This document shows, in pieces, positions 29,440 to 37,861 of a stretch of 64,000 bases of DNA. The notes under the pieces are model-generated. The model was not told the DNA's origin and did no database searches. It saw only the letters and a list, made by a program, of their open reading frames with translations. The first letter of the stretch is position 1. Each line of letters begins with the position of its first letter. Both the position numbers and the translations under genes were made by a program. The DNA is from Pantoea sp. (GTDB lineage Bacteria; Pseudomonadota; Gammaproteobacteria; Enterobacterales; Enterobacteriaceae). Location of the stretch: NCBI RefSeq assembly GCF_028283705.1, contig NZ_JAPWKD010000005.1, forward strand, positions 124,001 through 188,000, written 5' to 3'.

Positions 29440-30255
29440 TCAGGAACGCGGATACTTATCGCTATTCACCCAGGCGTGATCTTTCTCCCAGGTAAATTTC
29501 CACAGACGAACCGGACCCGCCATCACGTTGAGATAATAGTTGTCATACCCCGCCAGTGTCGCCACCGGATGGTAGCCACGCGGCACAGTGACCACATCGC
29601 GGTTATACGGTGCCAGACATTCGTCCAGTGAACGGTCGTCGGTGTAGACGCGCTGCATGGCGAAACCGGGCTCCGGATCGAAACGGTGATAATACGTCTC
29701 TTCCAGATAGGTTTCGTCAGGGCTGTCTTTCTGATCGTGCTTGTGGCTCGGATAAGAACTGGTCGCCCCTTCGTCGGTGTAAACTTCCACCACCAACAGG
29801 CTATCGGCCGGTTTGTTGTCCGGCAGAATATTATGCACCAGACGCTGGTTGCGCCCCTTACCACGATGCTCGACCCCGACATCTTCCGGCGCAATCAGAC
29901 GCGCCGGCAGGTTGCCCTGGCTGGGGGCGTTACACACCGCCAGCTCCAGATCGCTATCGGCATAGACTTCCACCTCATCGTTATGCGGCACATATACCGA
30001 ATAGGGCGGAATGCGTTCGAAGGGTGACAAACGCTTGCCCAGATTAGGGAACTCAGCATGACGGGTTTTTACCGAGGCAAAACCCGCCACCAGTACCAGA
30101 CACAGCTCTTTATCACCGCTGGGAAGCCGAAGAGTTTGGCCTTTTTTCAGCAAATACGCATCAAAGCCCACGTATCCCCAACCGGCGCTTTCCGGCGTGA
30201 CATGCTGAATACGGCCATTGCTGTCTGGCTGCTGCGCTTTCGCAAGTAGTGACAT
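29440..30255 (-). CDS. iolB: 5-deoxy-glucuronate isomerase IolB
   Basis: A 271-residue bicupin-type isomerase that converts 5-deoxy-glucuronate to 2-deoxy-5-keto-gluconate. Metal-binding segments include YPSHKHDQ with the downstream Glu in YLEETYYHRFDPEPGFAMQ, and PRGYHPVATLAGYDNYYLNVMAGP, which is an IolB signature. It follows iolA by 11 nt in an iolA-iolB operon. Confidence 0.95.
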   Translation of the reverse strand: MSLLAKAQQPDSNGRIQHVTPESAGWGYVGFDAYLLKKGQTLRLPSGDKELCLVLVAGFASVKTRHAEFPNLGKRLSPFERIPPYSVYVPHNDEVEVYADSDLELAVCNAPSQGNLPARLIAPEDVGVEHRGKGRNQRLVHNILPDNKPADSLLVVEVYTDEGATSSYPSHKHDQKDSPDETYLEETYYHRFDPEPGFAMQRVYTDDRSLDECLAPYNRDVVTVPRGYHPVATLAGYDNYYLNVMAGPVRLWKFTWEKDHAWVNSDKYPRS

Positions 30256-30266
30256 CCCAATCCTCC

Positions 30267-31772
30267 TTAACCCAGCGTCGGCATGCTGAACTCAGAGACC
30301 GTCTGCTGACCGCTCGGCCAGCGCACGGTGGCAGTTTTCATGCGGGTGTAGAAACGCACGCCATCCGGCCCGTGGACATTCAGCGCACCAAACACCGAAC
30401 GTTTCCAGCCACCGAAGCTGTGGAATGCCATCGGCACCGGAACCGGTACGTTGACGCCTACCATGCCCGCTTCCACATCCTGCACAAACTCACGCGCGGT
30501 GTGGCCGTTGCTGGTGAAAATGGCGCTGCCGTTGCCGAATTCATGGCTGTTCACCAGTTGCAGCGCGCTGCTGAAATCCGGGGAACGCATGATGCTCAGT
30601 ACCGGTCCGAAGATCTCTTCGCGCCAGATAGTCATCTCTGAGGTCACGTTGTCGAACAGCGTGCCGCCCACGTAGTAACCTTCTGCATGGCCCGGCACCT
30701 GATAGTTTCGGCCATCGACCACCAGTTTCGCGCCTTCCTGCTCACCTTTGTCGATGTAGCCCAGCACTTTTTTCTGGTGCGCGGCAGACACCACCGGCCC
30801 CATTTCATTCTCTTCCGCACCTTTCTGGATACCCGGTCCGACGCGCAGCGCTTTGATCAGCGGGGTCAGTCGGGCGATCAGTTTGTCGGCAGTGCCCTCA
30901 CCCACCGCCACCACTACCGGCAGTGCCATGCAACGCTCACCGGCAGAACCAAAAGCACCGCCCATGATGGCATTCACCGTGGCATCCAGATCGGCATCCG
31001 GCATCACGATGGCGTGGTTTTTTGCGGCACCAAACGCCTGAACACGTTTGCCGTGGGCGCTGGCGGTTTTGTAGATATGTTCCGCCACGCCAGAAGAACC
31101 GACGAAGCTCACCGCCGCCACGCGCGGATCTTTATACAGTTGCTCGGCATCTTCGTTGGAAGAGTGAACCACGTTGAATACGCCATCCGGCAGGCCCGCT
31201 TCTTTCAGCAACTCCGCCATACGCACCGAAGCGGATGGGTCCAGCGCCGGTGGCTTGAGAATAAAGGTGTTACCGCAGGCCAGTGCAATCGGGAACATCC
31301 ACAGCGGCACCATCGCCGGGAAGTTAAACGGGGTGATACCCGCTACCACACCCACCGGCTGCATCAGTGAGTAGCTGTCCACGCCGCCACCCACATTTGG
31401 CGAGTTTTCACCTTTAATCAGATGCGGAATACCGCAGGCAAATTCGATCACTTCAATGCCGCGCGTCAGCTCACCCAGCGCATCTGACCACACTTTGCCG
31501 TGCTCAGAAACGATCAGCGCCGCCAGCTCCTCACGGTGCTGTTCCATCAGCGCTTTAAAGTTGAACATCACACGGGCACGACGCAGCGGAGAGGTTTTGG
31601 ACCATTCCGGGAATGCCGCATGAGCGACTTCAATCGCTTTAGCGACTTCATCTGAGGTGCTCTGCGTCAGTTCACGCACCACTTTGCCGGTCGCCGGATC
31701 GTACACCGGTATGGTTTCATTGCTGGCGCTGTGGGTAATCTGGCCGCCGATAAAGTTTCCTACGATGTTCAT
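30267..31772 (-). CDS. iolA: Methylmalonate-semialdehyde dehydrogenase (CoA-acylating) IolA
   Basis: A 501-residue aldehyde dehydrogenase. The catalytic cysteine is Cys281 in GSAGERCMAL. PFNFPAMVPLWMFPIALACG and AFGAAKNHAIVMPDAD are characteristic of the CoA-dependent MMSDH branch. It oxidises malonic or methylmalonic semialdehyde to acetyl-CoA or propionyl-CoA, the last step of inositol (and valine) breakdown. It is the first gene of the iolA-iolB operon, and TGAAAT-type repeats lie upstream. Confidence 0.95.
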   Translation of the reverse strand: MNIVGNFIGGQITHSASNETIPVYDPATGKVVRELTQSTSDEVAKAIEVAHAAFPEWSKTSPLRRARVMFNFKALMEQHREELAALIVSEHGKVWSDALGELTRGIEVIEFACGIPHLIKGENSPNVGGGVDSYSLMQPVGVVAGITPFNFPAMVPLWMFPIALACGNTFILKPPALDPSASVRMAELLKEAGLPDGVFNVVHSSNEDAEQLYKDPRVAAVSFVGSSGVAEHIYKTASAHGKRVQAFGAAKNHAIVMPDADLDATVNAIMGGAFGSAGERCMALPVVVAVGEGTADKLIARLTPLIKALRVGPGIQKGAEENEMGPVVSAAHQKKVLGYIDKGEQEGAKLVVDGRNYQVPGHAEGYYVGGTLFDNVTSEMTIWREEIFGPVLSIMRSPDFSSALQLVNSHEFGNGSAIFTSNGHTAREFVQDVEAGMVGVNVPVPVPMAFHSFGGWKRSVFGALNVHGPDGVRFYTRMKTATVRWPSGQQTVSEFSMPTLG

Positions 31773-31835
31773 GTCGTTGCCTCTTTAATGTGTAAACCCG
31801 CGAGAACGAAAAAGCATGGTATGAAGCTATTACAG

Positions 31836-31994
31836 TGAAATAAATTTTTCAAATACTTATTTTTGGAAAATTTACCTTTAGCGGACTGGATCGCATTTTC
31901 CTGCCCATGACATCCCTACATCACGCCACACCAGAACATTAAACAAAACGAAAGATGAAATTTTTGCGAGGAAGATCCAATATCTGAAATTTCA
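31836..31994. promoter_or_regulatory. Operator-like inverted repeats between iolA and the IolI-like gene
   Basis: TGAAATAAATTTTTCA at 31836-31851 is an inverted repeat (TGAAA/TTTCA type). TGAAATTTCA at 31985-31994 is a perfect 10-bp palindrome. Partial copies lie at about 31956 (TGAAATTTTTG) and 32009 (TGAAATAAATGTTC). The 294-bp interval between the two divergent starts is AT-rich and holds no gene. The pattern matches the sites near iolD/iolC and the RpiR gene. Confidence 0.6.
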
Positions 31995-32066
31995 TAATTC
32001 ACTAACAATGAAATAAATGTTCTCTTTAGCACCATCTTACCCGCACCCCATTACAGGAGCCGTCAC

Positions 32067-32882
32067 ATGGCCATCGATCCAACCCGTTTCTGTATTAACC
32101 GTAAAATTGCCCCGACGCTGTCGCTGGAAGCCTTTTTCCAGCTGGTGCAGCGTCTGGGTTTAAACAAAGTGGAACTGCGTAACGATATGCCGGGCGGCAG
32201 GGTGACGGATGATCTGAGTGTGGCGCAACTGCGCGCGTTGACCGACAAATACCACATCGAAATCGAAACCATAAACGCGCTCTATCCGTTCAACCGTCCT
32301 GATGACACGCTGCTGGCCAAAGCCGAAGCCCTGTTGCAGGAAGCCCAGCAAATTGGCGCGAAAGCACTGGTGATGTGTCCGCTGAATGAGGGCATCGCCA
32401 TTGCCCCGGAACAGACGCTGGCAGCGTTGCAAACCCTTGCTCCACGCTTTGCCCATTATGGCATCCAGGGACTGGTGGAACCGCTCGGCTTCCCGGTCAG
32501 CTCCCTGCGTTCCGCCGTGAAGACGCAGCAGCTCATTCGTGATGCGCAGGTGCCGTTCAAACTGCTGCTGGATACGTTCCATCATCATCTGTACGAAAAC
32601 GCGGAGCAGGAATTCCCGCAGGAGATTGATGTTAACCAGATTGGCCTGGTGCATCTGTCCGGTGTGGAGGATACGCGCCCGACGGATCAACTCACCGATG
32701 AACAACGCATCATGCTGAGTAATAACGATGTGCTGAACAGCGTGGCCCAGGTGAAACGCCTGGAGATGCTGGGTTACAAAGGCATCTACGCCTTTGAACC
32801 GTTCTCTTCTGCGTTGGAGAAGTGGAGCGCCAAAGATATCGAACGTGAAATCCACGCCAGCATTGAATTGCTGCAAGCCTGA
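32067..32882 (+). CDS. iolI: TIM-barrel sugar isomerase, IolI-like (probable inosose isomerase)
   Basis: A 271-residue xylose-isomerase-like TIM-barrel protein. Metal-site candidates include Glu37 (KVELRND), the Glu in GLVEPLGFP, the Asp/His group LLLDTFHHHLYE, the His in VHLSGVED and the last Glu in YAFEPFSS. This fits IolI, which interconverts 2-keto-myo-inositol and 1-keto-D-chiro-inositol. Shine-Dalgarno AGGAG precedes the ATG. It is divergent from iolA across the shared operator region, supporting an inositol role. Other sugar isomerases of the same fold cannot be excluded. Confidence 0.8.
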   Translation: MAIDPTRFCINRKIAPTLSLEAFFQLVQRLGLNKVELRNDMPGGRVTDDLSVAQLRALTDKYHIEIETINALYPFNRPDDTLLAKAEALLQEAQQIGAKALVMCPLNEGIAIAPEQTLAALQTLAPRFAHYGIQGLVEPLGFPVSSLRSAVKTQQLIRDAQVPFKLLLDTFHHHLYENAEQEFPQEIDVNQIGLVHLSGVEDTRPTDQLTDEQRIMLSNNDVLNSVAQVKRLEMLGYKGIYAFEPFSSALEKWSAKDIEREIHASIELLQA

Positions 32883-32884
32883 TA

Positions 32885-32903
32885 AAACCCGCGCGATAAA
32901 TCT
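32885..32903. repeat. REP-like fragment, copy 4 (half unit)
   Basis: AAACCCGCGCGATAAATC matches the first part of the REP unit and then breaks off. It directly follows the stop of the IolI-like gene. No inverted partner is present, so it looks like a decayed copy. Confidence 0.6.
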
Positions 32904-33002
32904 CTAACCGGGGGTTGCTGTCCGCTGCTCCCGCCTGCCAGACCCTTATCTGTGTCATTGACACAACGTTGTAGTGATTGGCCTCGGTCGGAGGCCACTT
33001 TT

Positions 33003-34223
33003 TTAATTCTCTTTAATCTCTACCGGCGGACTGTCAGGCTGGCGTCTGCTCATCCGCAGCGTACACACCAGCGCCAGACAAACCAACAACGCCGTCAGGA
33101 AGTAAACCAAGGGTACGCCCGCGTAGCTCATAATAAAGCCTGCAATCGGCCCGGTGATCCCCAGCGACAAATCCATAAACGCCGTATAGGTTGCCAGCGC
33201 ACTACCCTGGTTCTGCTGCGGCACCACTTTTACCGCCACCACGCCAATCGCCGGGAACACCAGCGAGAAACCTGCGCCGGTAAAAAATGCCCCGACTTTT
33301 GCCATCCAGGGATCGAACGAACCCGCCACGAGGAACAGGCCCACGGCTTCCACCGCAAAGCAAATGCTGGCGACCCGTAAGCCACCGAGACGATTGATGG
33401 CGTTGGGAAACAGCAGACGCGTACCGACAAATGCGGCGCTGAACAGCGTCAGCGCGAACGCAGCGCCATCCCAGCCTTTATCCTGATAAAACAGAGTGAT
33501 AAAGGTCGCGATCACGCCAAACCCAGCCGACCCCATCGCCAGAATCAGGCCAAAGCCATAGATTTTCCCCAGCACATCGCGAAACGGCAGCGGTTTGGCT
33601 TTGCTGCCTTTCACCGGCGCACGTGGCAGCGCCAGCGCAATTGCCAGCACGCAGATGGCGATGATGATGCCGGACAACAGCAACAGCCCACCGGCGCGGA
33701 AAATCACCACCCCGAGCGGAGCACCAATCGCCATCGCACCGTAAGTCACGATGCCGTTCCAGGAAATCACCCGGCCAATATGCAGCGAGCCGACGCGCGC
33801 CACGCCCCACAGCGAAGTGCCGGTACCGGAGAAACTTTGCCCGACACCGAGGATCACACGGCCCAGGCACAGCAGCCCGAGGCTCAGCACCGACCAACTT
33901 TCGGTCAGCGCCGATAGCAGAATGCACAAGCCACTGAGGAAACAGCCACACAGCCCGAGCACCACCACTTTTTTCGGTCCCCATTGATCGGCGTAACGTC
34001 CGGCATGGGGGCGGCTTAACAGGGTGGCAAGATATTGCAGGCTAATCACCAGCCCGGCCCAGAAGGCGCTGTAGCCGAGTCCGTCATGGACAAAACCCGG
34101 CAGCACCGCCAGCGGCAGGCCGATGGTGAGATAGCTGGCAAAATTGAACATCACGATGGAGAGGATCAGTAAATTCAGACGGAAAGGCGTTAAAGCAGGT
34201 TCCGTGGCAGGCAGGTCAGGCAT
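33003..34223 (-). CDS. yhhS: MFS transporter YhhS
   Basis: A 406-residue, 12-helix major facilitator protein, colinear with E. coli YhhS (405). Long shared stretches include FNFASYLTIGLPLAVLPGFV, SAFWAGLVISLQYLATLLSR and IGRVISWNGIVTYGAMAIGA. The MFS loop motif GRYADQWGPKK follows helix 2. The substrate is not established; overproduction of YhhS in E. coli has been linked to glyphosate tolerance. It is a single gene, convergent with the IolI-like gene. No dedicated inositol transporter is seen, but there is no sequence reason to assign this one to inositol. Confidence 0.88.
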   Translation of the reverse strand: MPDLPATEPALTPFRLNLLILSIVMFNFASYLTIGLPLAVLPGFVHDGLGYSAFWAGLVISLQYLATLLSRPHAGRYADQWGPKKVVVLGLCGCFLSGLCILLSALTESWSVLSLGLLCLGRVILGVGQSFSGTGTSLWGVARVGSLHIGRVISWNGIVTYGAMAIGAPLGVVIFRAGGLLLLSGIIIAICVLAIALALPRAPVKGSKAKPLPFRDVLGKIYGFGLILAMGSAGFGVIATFITLFYQDKGWDGAAFALTLFSAAFVGTRLLFPNAINRLGGLRVASICFAVEAVGLFLVAGSFDPWMAKVGAFFTGAGFSLVFPAIGVVAVKVVPQQNQGSALATYTAFMDLSLGITGPIAGFIMSYAGVPLVYFLTALLVCLALVCTLRMSRRQPDSPPVEIKEN

Positions 34224-34386
34224 GAGTGAGTGCGCTCGTGTTTGACGAATTTTTTATAATCGAGCTGTAACTATACGCTTTTTCGCCTGCTGCGCATCAT
34301 AGTGTCTGATGATATTTGGTCATCTTTCCGTCATATCCCCGCCGTAGACTCGCCGCCAGTGAAATCCCAAAGAGGATAACAATCTG

Positions 34387-34461
34387 ATGACGCTCCTGAT
34401 AAACCATCGGGTGCGCGTGGCGTATGCCGACTCCCAGCTGCTGGCGGGAGGTGGCCGATGA
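34387..34461 (+). CDS. Possible 24-codon leader ORF before the ferric-type ABC operon
   Basis: ATG at 34387 opens a 24-codon frame (begins MTLLINHRV) whose TGA overlaps the ATG of the ATPase gene (ATGA at 34458-34461). The ATPase Shine-Dalgarno GGAGGTGG lies inside it. It could be a translationally coupling leader peptide or a chance frame. No homology is recognised. Confidence 0.3.
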   Translation: MTLLINHRVRVAYADSQLLAGGGR

Positions 34462-35171
34462 CGCATATCGCGCAACCTATCGAACTGAAAAATCTCAGTT
34501 GGTCAGCGGGTAACCTGACCATTCTGCACGATCTCTCCCTGACCATTCCCGCCGGACAAACGCTGGCGCTGCTCGGTCCCTCCGGCTGTGGCAAAAGCAC
34601 GCTGCTGAAACTGCTGGCGGGCCTGCTGCAACCCTCGGCGGGTGAAATCTGGATCGGTGACCAGTGTGTAGCCTCGGCACGCCACTGCGCTGCACCGGAA
34701 GCACGTAACCTCGGCATGGTGTTCCAGGATTACGCGCTCTGGCCGCATATGAGCGTGGTGCAGAACGTGGCCTTTCCCCTGCGAATGCGTGGCGTAAAGA
34801 AAACGGCGGCGCTGCAACAGGCGGAAGCCGCACTGGAGCAGGTTGGACTCACAGGGTTTGGCTATCGTAAACCCGCCATGTTGTCGGGCGGTCAGCAACA
34901 ACGTGTGGCGTTAGCCCGCGCGTTGGTGGCGAAACCGGCGATTCTGCTGTTTGACGAACCCTTATCCAACCTTGACCGCGATCTGCGCGAAACCCTCGCG
35001 CAGACCATGGCGCAGCTGCTGCGCGCTTTTGGTATCACCGCCGTTTACGTAACGCATGACCGCGAGGAAGCCAACACCCTGGCCGACCGCATTATCCATC
35101 TGGCGCAGGGCCAGATTGTTTCAGTGACTGACCTCTCAGGGGAAACCAATGCCATCTCTCAAATCTGTTAA
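34458..35171 (+). CDS. ABC transporter ATPase, FbpC/PotA-type
   Basis: A 237-residue nucleotide-binding subunit with Walker A LGPSGCGKST, Q-loop VFQDYALWPH, signature MLSGGQQQRVALARAL, Walker B ILLFDEPLSNLD and H-loop YVTHDREEA. It is shorter than FbpC/PotA proteins (about 350) because the C-terminal TOBE regulatory domain is missing. It lies first in an ATPase, binding-protein, permease operon and overlaps the next gene by 23 nt. Confidence 0.9.
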   Translation: MTHIAQPIELKNLSWSAGNLTILHDLSLTIPAGQTLALLGPSGCGKSTLLKLLAGLLQPSAGEIWIGDQCVASARHCAAPEARNLGMVFQDYALWPHMSVVQNVAFPLRMRGVKKTAALQQAEAALEQVGLTGFGYRKPAMLSGGQQQRVALARALVAKPAILLFDEPLSNLDRDLRETLAQTMAQLLRAFGITAVYVTHDREEANTLADRIIHLAQGQIVSVTDLSGETNAISQIC

Positions 35172-36120
35172 AACAGGAGCCATCAGCGCGATGATTTTGA
35201 CTTCCGCCATGATGATGAACGATGCCGAAGCACTGACGGTGTACACCGCCGGTCCTGGCTCACTGGCGAAAAGCCTCGCCACCGGGTTTGAAAAACAGAC
35301 CGGGGTTAAGGTGAATATCTTCCAGGCCACCACCGGCAAAGTGATGGCGCGTCTGGAAGCGGAGCAGGCTAACCCGCAGGCGGATGTACTGATCTCAGCG
35401 TCATGGGACACAGCAGAAGACCTGCAACAACGTGGCTGGCTGCTGCCGTATCAAAGCCCAAACGCCGCGAACGTACCGGCCGCATTTAAAACCGATGCTT
35501 ACGTCGCCCAGGGCATTTCCGCGCTCGGCATCGTGTGGAACACCAACAGCCATACGCCAGAACCCAAAACCTGGCAGGACCTCACTGGTCCGGCGTTCAA
35601 AGACAAAATCACCACCCCCGACCCGGCGCTGTCGGGTGCCTCTCTCGACCTGCTGATTGGTTTGCAGAATGGTGAAGGCGAGAAGGCGTGGCAGCTGTTT
35701 GATCAGTTGAAAGCCAATGGCATGGTGATCAGCGGCCCGAACGCGCAAGCGGTAACGCCGGTGTTGCAGGGGGCGAAAGCCGCGGTGTTTGGCGCGGTGG
35801 ATTACGTGACTTACAACAACATCGCCCAGGGTGAAGCGGTGAAAGTGATTTTCCCGGAAAACGGCACCGTGGTGGCCCCGCGTCCGATGATGATCCTGAA
35901 AAGCAGCCAGCATGCCGCCGATGCTAAAGCCTTTATCGATTATGTACTGTCGGATGAAGGCCAGCAGCAGGTGGCAAAAGCCTGGCTGATGCCCGCTCGT
36001 ACCGATATCAAGGCGCAACGTCCGTTAATCACCGAGATCAAACTGTTGCCGGTGAATCAGGAAGGCGGCAGTGAACGCGCGGCAGTGCTGAAGCGCTTTG
36101 CCACGCTGTTTGGACAATAA
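35149..36120 (+). CDS. Periplasmic binding protein, ferric/aminoethylphosphonate type
   Basis: A 323-residue family-1/13 (AfuA/FbpA/PhnS-like) binding protein. The signal peptide is at about 1-28 (ends DAEA-LTVYTAG). LTVYTAGPGSLAKSLATGFEKQTG is the typical first strand and helix, and ADVLISASWDTAEDL, TPDPALSGASLDLL and WLMPARTDIKAQRP are family segments. Ligand could be ferric ion, thiamine-like or phosphonate; a Tyr-Tyr iron pair is not apparent (YVTYNN is the nearest), so iron is uncertain. Its start lies inside the ATPase gene. Confidence 0.85.
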   Translation: MPSLKSVKTGAISAMILTSAMMMNDAEALTVYTAGPGSLAKSLATGFEKQTGVKVNIFQATTGKVMARLEAEQANPQADVLISASWDTAEDLQQRGWLLPYQSPNAANVPAAFKTDAYVAQGISALGIVWNTNSHTPEPKTWQDLTGPAFKDKITTPDPALSGASLDLLIGLQNGEGEKAWQLFDQLKANGMVISGPNAQAVTPVLQGAKAAVFGAVDYVTYNNIAQGEAVKVIFPENGTVVAPRPMMILKSSQHAADAKAFIDYVLSDEGQQQVAKAWLMPARTDIKAQRPLITEIKLLPVNQEGGSERAAVLKRFATLFGQ

Positions 36121-36123
36121 ACC

Positions 36124-37776
36124 ATGTCGCGTGCCCTGTTTAACGGCCTGATCCTGCTGGCACTGCTGGTACTGGTGGCGCTGCCGCTGCTGTTTATCGT
36201 GCTACAGGCGTTGTTTCCGCATCTGAGCGAGGGGCAATGGCAGGGAGCTTTCAGTACGCTGCCCGCGTTACTGGAAGATCCGCAGCTGGTACCGATGTGG
36301 CTGGGTACGCTGAAAATTGGTCTCGGCGTGGCGCTCGGCAGCCTGGTATTAGGCCTGCCGCTCGGCACGTTGCGTGGCTTGTTTCGTCTGCCAGCGGCGG
36401 CGCTGTGGGATTTGTTGTTTCTTATCCCCTTCCTGACGCCACCCTATATTGTGGCGCTGGCCTGGACGCTGGCGCTGCAACGCAATGGTTATGTCGAGCA
36501 GCTCACCGGCCTGAATTTTGACAGCCTGTTGTTTAGCAGCAGCGGCATGATGCTGGTGATGACGCTCAACATCTTCCCGGTGGTCTATTTCGCGGTGTCG
36601 CGCTCACTGATGGCAAGCGGACAGCGTCTGGCCTGGGTCGCGCGGGTGCATGGCGCTCATGCCTGGCGCGCCTTTGCGCAGATAACCCTGCCGCTGACCT
36701 TACCAGCCCTGGCCGGTGGCGTACTGCTGGCGTTCACGCTGGCGATTGAGGAATACGGCGTACCGGCGGCGCTTGGCGCTCGCGCCGGGCTAACCCTGAT
36801 GACAGTCGGCATTGAGCAAAAACTGGCTGACTGGCCGATCGATCTGCCGGGGGCGGCCTCGCTCTCGCTGATGTTAAGCCTGGTGGCGCTGCTGGCGTGG
36901 TTTTGCCAGCGCAAATTGACCGGCAGCAGCGATGTCACGGCGGTGAGCGGTAAACCAGTGGCGCAGGAAGCCACCAGCCCCGGTCGCTGGCAACTGCCGA
37001 TATTGCTGCTGTTCGTGCTTACCGCCCTGCTGGCAGTGGCGCTACCGCTCGGCGCGATGACGCTGAGCGGCCTGCTGAACACCTTGTCGGGCGGCATTCA
37101 TCCCGGCAACCTGACGCTGCGACATTTCACCGCGCTGTTCAGCCAGCAGGGTGATGCACTGGCGGCGTTCACCACCAGTATCGGGCTGGCGCTCGGCGCG
37201 GCATTGCTCACCGGGTTGCTCGGATTTTTGATTGCCTGCCGCGTGGCCGAAGGTAAAACGCGTTTGCTAGCGCTGATGGATGGGCTGGCCTTGCTGCCTG
37301 CGGCGATGCCGGGGGTGGTGATTGGCGTCGGGCTGATTTTGTTGTGGAATCGCGGCTTCTGGCCGGTCTCCCCCTACAACACGCTGGCGATTTTGCTGCT
37401 TTCCTACAGCTGCCTGCTGCTGCCGTGGCCGGTGCGCTATGTCAGCAGCGCCCTGCGTCAGCTCGGCCCGACGCTGGAACCGGCAGCGCGGGTGCACGGT
37501 GCCTCGCGTTTGCAGGCGCTGCGATTGATTGTGCTGCCACTGGTCACCCCGAGCCTGCTGGCGGCGATGATGATGGTGTTCGCCGTCGCCTCGCGCGAAC
37601 TGGTCACCTCCCTGCTGCTGGCACCCGCTGGGGTACAAACCGTGGCGATATTTATCTGGCGGCAGTTCGAACAGGGTTCAGTGGGCCAGGGCATGGCGAT
37701 GGCGACGCTAACGTTGTTCGCCAGCCTCAGCCTGATGCTGGCAGCGCTGGGTCTGCTGCGGCGGCAATCGACTTAA
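36124..37776 (+). CDS. Double-domain ABC permease, FbpB/ThiP-type
   Basis: A 550-residue inner-membrane protein with two homologous permease halves, about 12 helices in total. Two EAA-like loops are seen: RVHGAHAWRAFAQITLPLTL and RVHGASRLQALRLIVLPLVT. This makes a complete channel in one polypeptide, as in FbpB, ThiP and PhnV/U fusions. It follows the binding-protein stop by three bases. A REP-like pair separates it from the convergent SET/HTH-repeat gene. Confidence 0.9.
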   Translation: MSRALFNGLILLALLVLVALPLLFIVLQALFPHLSEGQWQGAFSTLPALLEDPQLVPMWLGTLKIGLGVALGSLVLGLPLGTLRGLFRLPAAALWDLLFLIPFLTPPYIVALAWTLALQRNGYVEQLTGLNFDSLLFSSSGMMLVMTLNIFPVVYFAVSRSLMASGQRLAWVARVHGAHAWRAFAQITLPLTLPALAGGVLLAFTLAIEEYGVPAALGARAGLTLMTVGIEQKLADWPIDLPGAASLSLMLSLVALLAWFCQRKLTGSSDVTAVSGKPVAQEATSPGRWQLPILLLFVLTALLAVALPLGAMTLSGLLNTLSGGIHPGNLTLRHFTALFSQQGDALAAFTTSIGLALGAALLTGLLGFLIACRVAEGKTRLLALMDGLALLPAAMPGVVIGVGLILLWNRGFWPVSPYNTLAILLLSYSCLLLPWPVRYVSSALRQLGPTLEPAARVHGASRLQALRLIVLPLVTPSLLAAMMMVFAVASRELVTSLLLAPAGVQTVAIFIWRQFEQGSVGQGMAMATLTLFASLSLMLAALGLLRRQST

Positions 37777-37790
37777 ACCCACCTGGATCA

Positions 37791-37861
37791 ATAGCGGCAC
37801 GATTTATCGCGCAATTTCGTGCATCGTGCAGGGAAAACCGCGCGATAAATCGCGCCGCTAC
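37791..37861. repeat. REP-like palindrome pair, copy 5, overlapping a stop codon
   Basis: ATAGCGGCACGATTTATCGC starts at 37791, and the inverted unit ending CGATAAATCGCGCCGCTAC occupies about 37839-37861. The CTA at 37858-37860 of the second arm is, on the minus strand, the TAG stop of the SET/HTH-repeat gene. The element therefore covers the whole intergenic space and defines the 3' end of that gene. Confidence 0.85.
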
